Below, in pieces: positions 1-9,469 of a DNA stretch of 48,768 bases (its first letter is position 1; each line of letters opens with the position of its first letter). Under the pieces are notes generated by a model. It was given only the letters and a program-made list of their open reading frames with translations, ran no database searches and was not told the origin of the DNA. The position numbers and the translations under genes are program-made. The DNA comes from an uncultured Woeseiaceae bacterium (GTDB lineage: Bacteria; Pseudomonadota; Gammaproteobacteria; Steroidobacterales; Woeseiaceae): NCBI GenBank assembly GCA_947258565.1, contig CAMYJB010000025.1, positions 1 to 48,768 of the forward strand, read 5' to 3'.

Positions 1-1766
1 TGACGGAAGACTGGGCGCGCGAGCTCAGGCAGTCGCTGCTCGTATGGCCGGCTTCCGCATATACGCCGGAGGAAGCCTTCGAAGAGCTCCGCGAGCACTG
101 GCTGGGCAAGATTCTCCTCGGTACCGTGCGCCAGCAGACCGCGTTGACCGACCGCGAGCGCCTGCTGGGCTTCCTCCGCAAACTCTGGAAGCTCGACGAG
201 CTGATGGCCAGAGAAAAAATCGGCCTGCTCGAGATGAACCCCTTCGTTGTCGACGCGAGTGGCGATTTCGTTGCACTCGACGGCGTCGGTCTGCGATCCA
301 CCGAAGCAGATGCAGAGATCGGCCCGGTACCGTTGCAGGACGACAGCTTCCTCAATCCCCGCCGGATCGCAGTCGCGGGTGTCTCGGCGAAAACCGGCAG
401 TGTCGGCGGCCTGATCCTCGAAAACCTGCGCCACTCGTCCTTGCCCGGGAACGGTCTACTTGTCATCAAACCCGGCGTCAACGAGTTTGCCGGTGTTCGC
501 TGTGTGCCGGACATTGCCGCGCTGGCGAACGAACCGGTCGACATACTGATCATCGCTTTGCCTGCCGATCGCTGCATTTCGATGATTGAGCAGCTGTGCG
601 CCCAGGAAGGTGGTGCAGCGGTGGTTTACATCGTCGCCGGCGGAATCGGCGACGGCGCCGACCGGGAAGGATACGGCGAGCGCTTGTCCGGACTCATCGC
701 GTCACGCCGGCAGGCAGGCGAGTGGGCGCCGGCCATCGTCGGTCCCAACGGCCTCGGCATGCTGCTGTCGCCATTGCAGCTCAACAGCCTGTTCATCCCT
801 CAGAGCAAGCTGAATGTCGAGTTTGCGCCAGACTCCGACGTTGCGCTGATCAGCCAGAGTGGCGCCTTCCTGATTACCCGCCTGTCGCGCCATTCCAGCC
901 TGAACCTCAAGTACGGTTTCTCGATTGGCAACCAGCTGGACATGAAGCTGTCAGATTTCATGGCGCTGGTCGCACGCGACAAGTCCGTGCGCGTACTGGG
1001 CATCTACGTCGAGGGTTTCGTGGGCGGCGACGCCTGCGCGGTCGCGAAGCTGGTCGAGCAGTTCCGTAAGGAGAACCGCCACGTCATCATCTACAAAGGT
1101 GGTCGTTCGCAGCTCGGAAAGTCAGCGGCAGAGAGTCACACCGGCGCCATGACCGGCGACTACCACGTGCAGAAGCGACTGCTGCACAAGGCCGGGGCGG
1201 TCATCACCGAATCATTCAATCAGTTCAACGCGGTGCTCAAGTGGATGGCGGCCTACCCGGATCTGCGCACGCTCGGCAAGCTGGCGATCGTCACGAACGC
1301 GGGTTACGAGACGGTCGGTAGCGTCGATACGCTCGGCGACAATGACTCCGAAAGGCTTTACCAGCTCACCGAAGGAGACCGTGCCGCCCTCAGCGAGGTG
1401 CTCGAGCGTCACGGCATGCAGGGGCTCGTTGCCCCGTCGAACCCGCTGGACCTGACGCCGATGGCCGACGAGGCGGTTTACGTCGATTGCGTCGAGGCGA
1501 TGATCGGGTTCGGCGCCGGCGTCGTCATGCTCGGACTGGTGCCTTTGTCGGAGCAGCTCGACACGCACCAGCTGAGCCAGGCGGAGGCATTTGCCGCCAG
1601 GCTCAAATCGCTGGCGCGGTCGACTGAACGCCTGGTCGGCGTCGTTATCGACGCCGGCGTGCCCTACCAGCGCTACAAGGCCGTGTTCGAGCGCGCGGGA
1701 TTTCCCGTTTTCGACGGCATGGACATGGGCGTACTCGGCATTAATGTCCTGAAGAACAGCCGTTGA
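1..1766 (+). CDS. acetate/acyl-CoA ligase (NDP-forming) family protein, 5'-truncated by window edge
   Basis: The frame is open from the window's left edge, so the true start lies outside; the GTG at 126 is internal. The first part reads as the end of an ATP-grasp domain (EMNPFVV motif near 235-250). It is followed by a CoA-binding Rossmann domain (AVAGVSAKTGSVGG, then GPNGLGM) and a succinyl-CoA-ligase-like domain with ISQSGAF. The conserved phosphohistidine region is ESHTGAMTGD, near 1132-1161. Enzymes of this family convert acyl-CoA and NDP plus phosphate to acid, CoA and NTP, or the reverse, in the cytoplasm. The visible order (ATP-grasp before the CoA-binding part) is the reverse of the commonest single-chain ACD order, but beta-alpha fusions are known. 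The substrate cannot be deduced. Confidence 0.85.
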   Translation, partial: TEDWARELRQSLLVWPASAYTPEEAFEELREHWLGKILLGTVRQQTALTDRERLLGFLRKLWKLDELMAREKIGLLEMNPFVVDASGDFVALDGVGLRSTEADAEIGPVPLQDDSFLNPRRIAVAGVSAKTGSVGGLILENLRHSSLPGNGLLVIKPGVNEFAGVRCVPDIAALANEPVDILIIALPADRCISMIEQLCAQEGGAAVVYIVAGGIGDGADREGYGERLSGLIASRRQAGEWAPAIVGPNGLGMLLSPLQLNSLFIPQSKLNVEFAPDSDVALISQSGAFLITRLSRHSSLNLKYGFSIGNQLDMKLSDFMALVARDKSVRVLGIYVEGFVGGDACAVAKLVEQFRKENRHVIIYKGGRSQLGKSAAESHTGAMTGDYHVQKRLLHKAGAVITESFNQFNAVLKWMAAYPDLRTLGKLAIVTNAGYETVGSVDTLGDNDSERLYQLTEGDRAALSEVLERHGMQGLVAPSNPLDLTPMADEAVYVDCVEAMIGFGAGVVMLGLVPLSEQLDTHQLSQAEAFAARLKSLARSTERLVGVVIDAGVPYQRYKAVFERAGFPVFDGMDMGVLGINVLKNSR

Positions 1767-1772
1767 GCCGTC

Positions 1773-1778
1773 TATAAT
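1773..1778 (+). promoter_or_regulatory. candidate sigma-70 -10 box (TATAAT) upstream of psiE-like gene
   Basis: A perfect TATAAT lies 6 nt after the stop of the CoA-ligase gene and 71 nt before the PsiE-family start. The -35 region about 17 nt upstream (ctgaag-like, around 1749-1755) matches TTGACA poorly. The promoter is therefore plausible but rests on one hexamer. Confidence 0.35.
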
Positions 1779-1849
1779 GCTATGCACTCGCTGCAGCCGG
1801 GCTTCGCCAACAGACCGGTCGGGCACCTTCAACGCGGATTGACGACTCG

Positions 1850-2287
1850 ATGAACCGTACCTCCGAAAATTTCCACAGCGGCATCCGGCGGCACGGCATC
1901 CGGGTGGCCCGGCTCGTCGAAGACGCCGGCCTCAGCATCATCCTATTGGCGACGCTGGTCGCCGGCGGCATCGAAATTCACCACATGTGGGTGCAGCGAA
2001 ACGTCATGCTGACGGACCTGCTGCTCATGTTCATCTACGTAGAGACGGTAACGATGGTCAAGGTCTACTGGGAGTCGGGCAAGCTGCCGGTCAGGATGCC
2101 GCTCTATATTGCGATCGTCGCGATCGCGCGTTACGTGATCATCGACATCAAGGACATGGATGCCCTGCGGGTGATCGCGATTTCTTCGAGCATTCTCGTT
2201 ATAGCCATAGCCGTCCTGATCGTGCGCTGGGGGCACGTCAAGCTGCCCTATCCCACGCGCCGCGAAGCCGAACGGGACGCCGAGTAG
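1850..2287 (+). CDS. PsiE-family (phosphate-starvation-inducible) inner-membrane protein
   Basis: This 145-residue protein has about four hydrophobic segments (roughly residues 27-45, 55-75, 85-105 and 110-130). Its central LLLMFIYVETVTMVKVY region and the RYVIID stretch are typical of the PsiE family. The family is named for E. coli psiE, a phosphate-starvation-induced inner-membrane protein of unknown biochemical role. The ATG start is preceded by a weak ribosome-binding site and an upstream TATAAT. The charged C-terminus (RREAERDAE) should be cytoplasmic. The family call is fairly secure; any phosphate role here is only by family name. Confidence 0.8.
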   Translation: MNRTSENFHSGIRRHGIRVARLVEDAGLSIILLATLVAGGIEIHHMWVQRNVMLTDLLLMFIYVETVTMVKVYWESGKLPVRMPLYIAIVAIARYVIIDIKDMDALRVIAISSSILVIAIAVLIVRWGHVKLPYPTRREAERDAE

Positions 2288-2315
2288 TCGATACACATCG
2301 ACGAAGGAGCCAAAG

Positions 2316-2960
2316 GTGTTTTCAGAAACAATCAATGCCCGGAACTTGATCGGCACATTAATTATCATGAGCGCAGTACTTTGCAGTTCAGGCTGCGCAA
2401 GTGACAGCTACGCCGCCAAGGGCGCGGCCAAAGGCGCGGGGACGGGAGCCGTAGCCGGCGCGGTCGGCGCTGCGGCGACGGCGCTTATCTTTGGCGGCAA
2501 CGTTGGCGAAGCAGCCGCTCGTGGCGCGGTCTACGGTGGGGCAAGCGGCGCCGTCGTCGGCGGAATGTCGGGCGCCGAGGTGGACAGGCAGGTCACCGCG
2601 CAGGAACGCGCCGAATATGAGAAGCGCCTGCAGAAGTTCAGGGAAGACATCGGCACCGATGCTTTCAATGGCTTCGTCGCTCTCGCCGAATGCAAGCACG
2701 AAGTTGCCCTTGCTAACGCACGTGAGGCGCAGAAATCGCGCAACCGGGACTTCGCCCTGGGCGGGCTCTGGGTCGAGGCGCTGACAGAGGCCGATCGCGG
2801 GCAGACCGGGGCCGCGACCGCGATGTTGCCGGCCATCGCGGAGAAGGACCGCGAAATTAAGGACGTCGCGGGCGCGCAGGTGCGGCTCGACGAAACGCTT
2901 GCGGAAATCGGCGAGATTCGCGCTCGATACGACTTGCCGGTGTCTTGCGAGACCGGATGA
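2316..2960 (+). CDS. glycine-zipper lipoprotein
   Basis: The start is GTG, chosen because an AAGGAG-type ribosome-binding site sits at 2304-2309, 6-7 nt upstream. The N-terminus has a hydrophobic stretch ending SSGC at residue 27, so it is probably a lipoprotein. A Gly/Ala zipper follows (about residues 33-88: repeated GAxxGA and GG patterns), as in SlyB/Rcp-type or OmpA-like glycine-zipper membrane proteins. The remaining roughly 125 residues are charged and helical with no domain I recognise. The lipobox is not ideal (Ser at -3), so lipidation is likely but not certain. Function unknown; envelope location inferred. Confidence 0.65.
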   Translation: MFSETINARNLIGTLIIMSAVLCSSGCASDSYAAKGAAKGAGTGAVAGAVGAAATALIFGGNVGEAAARGAVYGGASGAVVGGMSGAEVDRQVTAQERAEYEKRLQKFREDIGTDAFNGFVALAECKHEVALANAREAQKSRNRDFALGGLWVEALTEADRGQTGAATAMLPAIAEKDREIKDVAGAQVRLDETLAEIGEIRARYDLPVSCETG

Positions 2961-2994
2961 TCGCCCGAACCTGACCAGTAGGACGGAGATTCGC

Positions 2995-3942
2995 GTGGCC
3001 GCTTCCAGCTTGCTGACCCTGCTCGACGATATCGCCACGTTGCTCGACGACGTTTCGGTCCTGACCAAGGTTGCCGCGAAGAAAACGGCCGGCGTCCTGG
3101 GTGATGATCTCGCACTCAACGCGCAACAGGTAACGGGAGTGCGTGCCGAACGCGAGCTTCCGGTCGTCTGGGCGGTGTTCAAGGGTTCGGCGCTCAACAA
3201 GCTCATCATGGTGCCCGCGGCGCTGTTCCTGAGCGCGGTGTTTCCCTGGATCATCACGCCGCTGCTCATGATTGGCGGCGCTTTCCTGTGCTACGAGGGC
3301 TTCGAGAAGGTTGCGCATCGACTGCTCCACCCGCCTGCGGAGGACCAGGAGGAGCATGCGAAGCGGCTGCAGGCGGTCGCCAATAGCAAGGTGGACATGG
3401 TCAAGTTCGAGAAGCGGCGCATCCGCGGCGCAATCCGCACCGATGCCATCCTGTCGGCAGAGATCATCGTTATCTCGCTGGGTACGGTGAAGGACGCAGA
3501 CCTCGCCGTTCGCATCGGCGTGGTGTCGCTCATCGCCGCGGTAATTACCGTGGGCGTTTACGGCCTCGTCGCCGGAATCGTCAAGCTCGACGACGTCGGC
3601 ATGCACCTGATGGAGAAGACGGGCAACTCGAGGCTGGTCGCGGCGCAAAACCGGCTCGGCGAAATGCTCCTGCGCTTTGCGCCGAAGATGATGAAGACAT
3701 TGTCCGTGCTCGGTACCGCAGCGATGTTCCTCGTCGGCGGTGGCATCCTCGTGCACGGCGTGCCGCAGCTCGCTCTGTTACTGCACGACGTCGAGGACCT
3801 GGTGCACGAACTGCCGGTTGCGGCCGATCTGTTCTCGGGAATTGCGTCGATGATATTCAACGGCATTGCCGGAATCATTGCCGGCGGGGTGCTCGTTGGC
3901 CTGAAGGAGCTGGTCAAGCGGCTCAAGCCTGGAAAGGCGTGA
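2995..3942 (+). CDS. DUF808 (YedI-like) inner-membrane protein
   Basis: The frame is open from 2899, but the best start is the GTG at 2995, which has a GGACGGAG ribosome-binding site at 2981-2988 and gives 315 residues, close to E. coli YedI (about 305). The N-terminus LLTLLDDIATLLDDVSVLTKVA and the AAKKTAGVLGDDLALNA segment are DUF808 hallmarks. Several long hydrophobic segments follow (PAALFLSAVFPWIITPLLMIGG and others), so it is a polytopic inner-membrane protein. The biochemical function of the family is not established. It follows the lipoprotein gene by 34 nt and may be co-transcribed. Confidence 0.85.
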   Translation: MAASSLLTLLDDIATLLDDVSVLTKVAAKKTAGVLGDDLALNAQQVTGVRAERELPVVWAVFKGSALNKLIMVPAALFLSAVFPWIITPLLMIGGAFLCYEGFEKVAHRLLHPPAEDQEEHAKRLQAVANSKVDMVKFEKRRIRGAIRTDAILSAEIIVISLGTVKDADLAVRIGVVSLIAAVITVGVYGLVAGIVKLDDVGMHLMEKTGNSRLVAAQNRLGEMLLRFAPKMMKTLSVLGTAAMFLVGGGILVHGVPQLALLLHDVEDLVHELPVAADLFSGIASMIFNGIAGIIAGGVLVGLKELVKRLKPGKA

Positions 3943-3966
3943 TAAAGACCGCCTGGCTCGTATGAG

Positions 3967-4278
3967 TCACTGGCCCGGATCGACGATCCAGTCCGGGTCC
4001 TCGAACTCGCCGATCACACGGACGTCCACGAACTCGGCCTGCTCCGCAATGATGCGCTGAACTTCCGCTGCTGGGTTTGCCTCCATCGCATCGCGCTGCG
4101 CCTTGCTGTCCCAGCTCGCGATGGCGAGCAGTTTGTGATCGTCGCCGATCTTTCGATGCAGCCGCGTGCCGCGTGCCCCCGGCGCCCGCTGGATGATCTC
4201 GCTGGCGCGTACCCAGGCATCGGCGTAGGCCTCCGCCGTGTGCCCCGGGCGCACATGCACTTCGAATACGAAAATCAC
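3967..4278 (-). CDS. antibiotic biosynthesis monooxygenase (ABM) domain protein
   Basis: This small 103-residue protein has a single ferredoxin-like ABM fold: VFEVHVRPGHTAEAYADAW at the start, then RLHRKIGDDHKLLAIASWDS and a C-terminal strand. The start is the GTG at 4278, although the frame is open further upstream. That GTG overlaps the TGA of the upstream yccF-like gene in a GTGA arrangement, which implies translational coupling, and the family motif begins exactly there. ABM proteins include haem-degrading and quinone monooxygenases and many uncharacterised dimers. No substrate can be assigned. Confidence 0.75.
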   Translation of the reverse strand: MIFVFEVHVRPGHTAEAYADAWVRASEIIQRAPGARGTRLHRKIGDDHKLLAIASWDSKAQRDAMEANPAAEVQRIIAEQAEFVDVRVIGEFEDPDWIVDPGQ

Positions 4279-4469
4279 GGGTACTGCCGCCCGGCTTCGT
4301 GTACCTCGCGGCCGAATGGCGCGAGGACGCCCCCGGCAAGTTTGAAACACTGGATGCCGAACGGAATCCCGATGATCGTCAGGCATAGCACGATACCGCC
4401 CAGCACGTAGCCGAAGAAGACCACGAACCCGCCGAAGACGAAAATCAGGATGTTGCCGAGGAAAGTCAT
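4275..4469 (-). CDS. YccF-domain inner-membrane protein (short form)
   Basis: The 64-residue product is mostly hydrophobic (residues 4-40) and carries the YccF signature CLTIIGIPFGIQCFKLAG followed by APFGREV. E. coli YccF has two such units in about 148 residues; this one has a single unit, a common compact variant. Its TGA stop overlaps the GTG start of the ABM gene by 4 nt. It begins 46 nt after the TonB-dependent receptor gene on the same strand, so all three could be one transcript. Function unknown. Confidence 0.8.
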   Translation of the reverse strand: MTFLGNILIFVFGGFVVFFGYVLGGIVLCLTIIGIPFGIQCFKLAGGVLAPFGREVHEAGRQYP

Positions 4470-4515
4470 GGCGGCCCCACTCGAACCAGTGACAGCAATG
4501 CTACACGAGTGCCTG

Positions 4516-6903
4516 CTACCAGGTCCGTTCGAAGATGATCCCGATGATCGGGAACGCGTCGTTTTCCTCGACGACGTTGACGCCGCGGCGCGGATCGAAT
4601 TCCTGCGAGTTCGAGCCCGGACCGCCGTAGACGTTGATGACGTCGATGAAGGCGACGAGATCCACCGGCCCGATCGGCCGCCGGTAGTCCACGCGGATGT
4701 TGAGCGAGTGATAATCCTCGAGGCGAAGCGCGTTCTTTTCCGTCAGCTCTTTCGAAAACCGCAGCGGCTGGCCGGGACCGAGGACGTCTTCATTGATGAT
4801 GAAATCATCCGTCGGGCGGCCGTTGGCCCACTTCCAGCGGGCACCGACTTTCCAGCGCTCGTTGATCTCCCAGCTGCCGCCGATCGAGAAGAAGTTCGGC
4901 CGGTTGAAATCCGCGTCGTACTTGCCGTTGCCGTCGTTGTCGTCGTAACGCGCATCGTTGTACGAATACGTGGCGTTGGCCGCCCAGCCGTTGTCGAAAA
5001 AGCGGGAAACCACGACGTCGACGCCGTAATTGGTACCCTCGCCGTCGTTCGATACACGCCCGCTGGTGCGGCCCTCGGCCACCACGAGATCGTCGAGCCG
5101 CTGGTAGTAAGGCTCGACGAGCAAGCGCCAGTTGCGGCCGAAGTCGTGCTGCAATCCTACGCTGAAGTGCGTGATTTCTTCGTTCGAGATACCGGAATTA
5201 TCGGGGCTGGCGGAGCGCACGAGAAAGCGGGGCGACTGGTAGAAGATGCCCGCGGTCGCCGACAGGCGTGTGACGGGCGACAGGCGCCAGTTTGCCGCGA
5301 GGCGGGGCGACACGAGCGACTCGTCGGCAAAGCCGTCACGGTCATACCGCAAGCCCGTGCGCAGATCCCATCGGCCAAACTCGAAGACCTGCTCGCCGTA
5401 GGCGGTGTAGTTCGTCTCTTTCGCTGCGAACGCGGAGTTCACATTCTCCGGGGTCAGCACGATGAAATTCTGGCCCGGCGGGCGCGGGTCCGTGCTGCGA
5501 TAAACGAAACGGATCCAGTCCTCGCGCAGGACTGTCGAGTAATCGACGTCTGTCTGCACGACGCGCAGGCCCATGCTCAGGGGGCCGAAACGGTTGATGA
5601 ACGAATAGTCGCTGCGCCAGCCGAGTTCGGTTTCCTTTTCATCGACCGTGATCAGGCGCTCGCGGACGGGGATCTGGTCGGGCGGCGTGCCCGCGGGGAC
5701 GAGATCCGGGTAGGCCTCGCCTTCGGAGCTCGACTTGTCGCTGTCGCGAAAATAGACCTTGTTGGTCCACTCGCCGGTGTCGCCGACGAGACGGCGCCAG
5801 GTAAAACCCAGAAGGCCGAGATCCTGCTCTGAATCGAGAAGTGCCACGTCTTCGAAGTCCGGCGACTCGAGCACATTGTCGATGTCGCGGCTGTAGGTTT
5901 CCGGCGCGACGATGGCAAGAACCTCGAAACTGTTGCGACTGTCGACCTCGGTGACCGTCTTCAGGATAAAGTCGGAAAGCTCGGGCTGACCGATGTCTTT
6001 CTCGTCGATCATGTCGAACACGCGGCCGAAGTCGAAGCTGCGGGCTGTCAGGAACAGCGTCGTGTCGTCGTGGAAGCCGCTCGGTCCGTCATAACCGAGT
6101 TCGAAGCCCGCGATGTCGATGCGCAGGCTCGCACTGGGCGTCGGGCTGCCGCCGACTACGTCGAGCTGCAGCAGTGAGCCGGAGCGCCCGGAGTAAGCTG
6201 CGCTCCAGCCGCCCGGCGAAAACTCGGCGCCCTGTATCGAGTTGGGCGCGAATATCGAAAAGCGGCCGCCGCCCCCGATGTCTTCTTCCTCGCCGAGCGT
6301 CTGGTCGAAATGCACGACCTTGTCGAAGGGCAGGCCGTCGACGAAGATCAGGTTGTCGCGCGGGCCGCGGCCACGCACCGAAAAATTGGCGAAGTCGCCG
6401 GTCGATATGAGCCCCGGCAGCCCATCCAGCGCGCGCATCACGTCGCTGCCTGCACCCACGGCGCTGCGCAGTTCCTCGCGGTTGAGAAAAGTCGAACTGA
6501 CAGCGCCATTCAAATCCGCCTGTACCGCTCGCGCGATCACGACGACCTCGTCGAGTCCTGCTTCCACCGGCAGCATCTCGAGGCGCACCGGGGTGGTACG
6601 GCGAGCAACGACCCGGATACTCGGTTCCAGAGCCTCGATGAAGCCGGTGCCCGTCGCGTCCAGGGCATACAGCCCGGGCTCGAGCGCCACGATACGGGCA
6701 ACGCCGTCACCGTCCGTCGTTGCATTGAACGTCTCGCCGTCCCTCGCGGTGATAGCGACACTGACGCCCTCGATCGCGCGCTTCGTTTCCACACTGACAA
6801 CGCGGACCTCGATGCCGGTTTCGCTGGCCTGCACAGCGCATACCGGCGCCATGCTGAACCCGACGATACCTGCAAGCAAACAGACTGTGAGTCCGAATCG
6901 CAT
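4516..6903 (-). CDS. TonB-dependent receptor with N-terminal carboxypeptidase-regulatory-like domain
   Basis: The product is a 795-residue outer-membrane receptor. The ATG at 6903 is preferred over the GTG at 6915 because GGAG lies 6 nt before it; a signal peptide follows. Next come a CarboxypepD_reg-like beta sandwich (about residues 28-115), a plug domain (DEVVVIARA, then SVRGRGPRDNLIFVDGLPFD) and a beta barrel ending in Trp (IIFERTW), the usual C-terminal aromatic for barrel assembly. The plug opening EVVVIARA resembles a weak TonB box region. Such receptors import siderophores, vitamins, sugars or peptides using TonB-ExbBD energy. Nothing nearby fixes the substrate. Confidence 0.9.
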   Translation of the reverse strand: MRFGLTVCLLAGIVGFSMAPVCAVQASETGIEVRVVSVETKRAIEGVSVAITARDGETFNATTDGDGVARIVALEPGLYALDATGTGFIEALEPSIRVVARRTTPVRLEMLPVEAGLDEVVVIARAVQADLNGAVSSTFLNREELRSAVGAGSDVMRALDGLPGLISTGDFANFSVRGRGPRDNLIFVDGLPFDKVVHFDQTLGEEEDIGGGGRFSIFAPNSIQGAEFSPGGWSAAYSGRSGSLLQLDVVGGSPTPSASLRIDIAGFELGYDGPSGFHDDTTLFLTARSFDFGRVFDMIDEKDIGQPELSDFILKTVTEVDSRNSFEVLAIVAPETYSRDIDNVLESPDFEDVALLDSEQDLGLLGFTWRRLVGDTGEWTNKVYFRDSDKSSSEGEAYPDLVPAGTPPDQIPVRERLITVDEKETELGWRSDYSFINRFGPLSMGLRVVQTDVDYSTVLREDWIRFVYRSTDPRPPGQNFIVLTPENVNSAFAAKETNYTAYGEQVFEFGRWDLRTGLRYDRDGFADESLVSPRLAANWRLSPVTRLSATAGIFYQSPRFLVRSASPDNSGISNEEITHFSVGLQHDFGRNWRLLVEPYYQRLDDLVVAEGRTSGRVSNDGEGTNYGVDVVVSRFFDNGWAANATYSYNDARYDDNDGNGKYDADFNRPNFFSIGGSWEINERWKVGARWKWANGRPTDDFIINEDVLGPGQPLRFSKELTEKNALRLEDYHSLNIRVDYRRPIGPVDLVAFIDVINVYGGPGSNSQEFDPRRGVNVVEENDAFPIIGIIFERTW

Positions 6904-6997
6904 AAACCTCTCCACCTCTCCCGTTGTTAAAGGCTAACGGGGTATTGCGGTCACGCGGTGACAGCTTCGTAACGGCTTGTATCTAATTGTCACGCCG

Positions 6998-7819
6998 TCA
7001 GGGTCGGCGTGGCTCGAAGTATTCGTGATGAACCTTACCGCCCGCAATCGTCACGAAGCTCGACTCCGGCACTTCCTGCCAGTCATCCGCGAGACCGGTC
7101 AACGGCTCCGATACGATCGCAAACGTTTTGGACGAGACGCGATCCGCCTCCGGCGTTACGTCCTGGAGCGCTTCGGCATCCGTGCTGTGGAACAGCGAGC
7201 GCGATTCGCGCGCGCTCGAATATCGAACTGCGTAGAGATTCTCGCCGTCGCTGATACCGAGTGACATCTGCAGTGGGTTCTCGATACCGTGCTCTTCCGC
7301 GATCATCTCCACAAAGCCGGCCATGCGGGCGATGCCGCTCGCCACGTCGCCGGCCATGCCGAAGCTCAGGGCCAGGTAGAACATGATCTCCGAATCGGTC
7401 GTACCGTCGACCGAATTGAAGAGTTCCGGCGCGATGGCGAACAGGAGCTCGCGCCGGATCCGTTCATAGCCCTCGATGGTGCCGTTGTGCACGAACAGCC
7501 AGTTCTCGTGACAGAACGGGTGGCAATTGCTGCGCTGCACGGCCCCGTCGGTGGCGGCCCGGATATGCGCCACGAACAGCGAAGCCTTGATCTGCTGCGA
7601 AAGTGCGCGCAGGTTGCTGTCGTTCCATGCCGGGCGCACGTCCTTGAAGACGCCGGGAAATTCCCGGTCGTTGTACCAGCCGATGCCGAAGCCATCGCCG
7701 TTGGTGGTCGTTTCACTCGACTTGGCCCGCAGGCTCTGGTCGATCAGCGAATGCTCCGGTTCGAAAAGGGCTTCGTGGAGATAAATGGGCGTGCCCGAGT
7801 ACGCGATCCAGCGGCACAT
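6998..7819 (-). CDS. class II glutamine amidotransferase (YafJ/EgtC-like)
   Basis: The start is the ATG at 7819, which places Cys at residue 2 (MCRWIAYSG), the N-terminal nucleophile of Ntn-type glutaminases; a GGGAGAA ribosome-binding site precedes it. Other class II glutaminase features are the NGDGFGIGWY, HIRAAT and FVHNGTI motifs and TTDSEIMF. The 273-residue length suits stand-alone YafJ-like enzymes, which hydrolyse gamma-glutamyl amides; EgtC of ergothioneine synthesis is a relative, but no other egt gene is here. It is divergent from the yjjI-like gene, with 114 nt between starts. Physiological substrate unknown. Confidence 0.85.
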   Translation of the reverse strand: MCRWIAYSGTPIYLHEALFEPEHSLIDQSLRAKSSETTTNGDGFGIGWYNDREFPGVFKDVRPAWNDSNLRALSQQIKASLFVAHIRAATDGAVQRSNCHPFCHENWLFVHNGTIEGYERIRRELLFAIAPELFNSVDGTTDSEIMFYLALSFGMAGDVASGIARMAGFVEMIAEEHGIENPLQMSLGISDGENLYAVRYSSARESRSLFHSTDAEALQDVTPEADRVSSKTFAIVSEPLTGLADDWQEVPESSFVTIAGGKVHHEYFEPRRP

Positions 7820-7933
7820 GGCGTTCTCCCGTGATGGCAAGGAACCCCGATGATAGCGCGAGCTACGCGAATCTATCCGTTGCGGATTTCAGCTACAATA
7901 GACAGGGTCGGCACCAATTTCTGGAGCGGCACC

Positions 7934-9469
7934 ATGCAGGATATGCTCAGCAAGCTGCGAAGCATCACCAACGATGCCACGCTCAACCCCGCGCAAAAGG
8001 CGCGCTACCTGTCCCTCGAAGCCGAAAACTCGCTGGCTTACCCGTCACTGGATGCGGAGACACAGCGCGCACTGGACGAGCGGGTCATCTGCGATATGTA
8101 CGAAGGGCATGCGCCGTACAAACCGCGCTATGTCCTGCCCGACTACAGCGTTGTATTGCGAGACGGCAGCGACTACCTGGAGCTGCCCGTACCGGAAACG
8201 CTCGACGAGGCTATCAACACGCTGATGATCGCGTACCACCACGTGCCCTCGGTGACGGGCATGCCGGTGTACATCGGGCAGCTGGACGAGCTGTTGTTGC
8301 CATTCTGCGAGGGCGTGAGTGACGATGCCCTGTACGAGAAGATCAAACTGTTCTGGCGTTACCTCGATCGCACGCTGCCCGATGCGTTCATGCATGCCAA
8401 CATCGGCCCGAGCGATAATCGTGTCGCCCGCGCGATCCTGCGTGTCGATGCGGAGCTCAGACAGATCGCGCCCAACCTGACCCTGCTCTACGACCCGCAA
8501 AAGAGCGGCGACGAGATCCTGGCGATCGCCGGAGAGAACATTGCAGCGTGCTGCAAGCCGCACATCGCGAACCACCCGGTGCACGCGGATGCGTTCGACG
8601 AGCGCGGCTACGGCATCGTCAGCTGTTACAACGTGCTGCCTCTGGCCGGAGGCGCTTCCACGCTCACGCGCGTCAACCTGAAAGAGGTCGCCCTTCGAGC
8701 CGATGACGAGGCGGGTTTCTTTGCCGACACCTTGCCGCATTACCTCGAACTCAATTTCCGGCTTACGCAGGCGCGCGTCGACTACCTCTTCGACGAGTCT
8801 GGTTTCTTCGACAGTTTTCTCGTCAACGAAGGATGGGTCGACAGGGACCGGTTCACCGCGATGTTCGGCGTCTTTGCCATGGCTGAAGCGGTCAACCTGC
8901 TGCAGGACACGGAAGGACGCGAAGGCCGCTACGGATTCGACGAGGTGGCGAATGCGCTCGGCCACAGGATCTCCGCGGCGATTGCCGAGGCGATAGAGGC
9001 CCGGCCACTGGACAAGGTGTGGCGCGGCCATGCACTCCTGCACTCACAGGCGGGACTGAGCGACGACAGCGAAGCAACGCCCGGCGTGCGCATTCCCTAC
9101 GGCACCGAACCGGACCCGGTCACGCACGTGCAGGCGCTCGCGCCGCACCATCAGTATTACGACGCCGGGATCAGCGAGATACTCACCGTGGACGAGAGCG
9201 TGACGAATAATCCCGAGGCGCTGGTGCAGTTGTGCAAGGGGGCGTTTGCCAGCGGTTTCCGCGAGTTCACGGTGAACGTCGCCAGCAACGACCTCGTGCG
9301 CGTCACCGGCTACATGGTCCGGCTCTCGGATATCCGCAAGTTCAGGGATCAGCAGGGCTCCCGCACGAATACGACCGTGCTCGGGGCGGAAGCCGCCGAG
9401 ATGACCGGCATACTCGAGCGCAAGCCGCGCGTGGTGAGCAATGAACTCTCCCCGGGCTACGGTCAGTAA
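7934..9469 (+). CDS. yjjI: YjjI-family glycyl-radical enzyme
   Basis: The start is the ATG at 7934, preceded by GGAG with 7 nt spacing; this gives 511 residues, near the roughly 516 of E. coli YjjI. The glycyl-radical loop RVTGYM sits near the C-terminus with the radical Gly at about residue 459, followed by a shorter tail than in pyruvate formate-lyase. SCYNVLPLAGG at about residue 231 is the likely thiyl Cys region. The neighbouring activase overlaps the end of this gene, as in the enterobacterial yjjI-yjjW pair. Glycyl-radical enzymes do anaerobic radical chemistry and are destroyed by oxygen. The reaction of YjjI has not, to my knowledge, been firmly established. Confidence 0.92.
   Translation: MQDMLSKLRSITNDATLNPAQKARYLSLEAENSLAYPSLDAETQRALDERVICDMYEGHAPYKPRYVLPDYSVVLRDGSDYLELPVPETLDEAINTLMIAYHHVPSVTGMPVYIGQLDELLLPFCEGVSDDALYEKIKLFWRYLDRTLPDAFMHANIGPSDNRVARAILRVDAELRQIAPNLTLLYDPQKSGDEILAIAGENIAACCKPHIANHPVHADAFDERGYGIVSCYNVLPLAGGASTLTRVNLKEVALRADDEAGFFADTLPHYLELNFRLTQARVDYLFDESGFFDSFLVNEGWVDRDRFTAMFGVFAMAEAVNLLQDTEGREGRYGFDEVANALGHRISAAIAEAIEARPLDKVWRGHALLHSQAGLSDDSEATPGVRIPYGTEPDPVTHVQALAPHHQYYDAGISEILTVDESVTNNPEALVQLCKGAFASGFREFTVNVASNDLVRVTGYMVRLSDIRKFRDQQGSRTNTTVLGAEAAEMTGILERKPRVVSNELSPGYGQ

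Noticed and set aside
4450..5832. 460-codon open frame on the plus strand
   Set aside because: It is antisense to the TonB-dependent receptor, which has clear plug and barrel motifs; no homology features are visible in this frame.
7880..7899. TACAAT -10-like box upstream of yjjI and possible FNR site
   Set aside because: No -35 at a suitable distance and no TTGAT-N4-ATCAA match, so not listed as a promoter.
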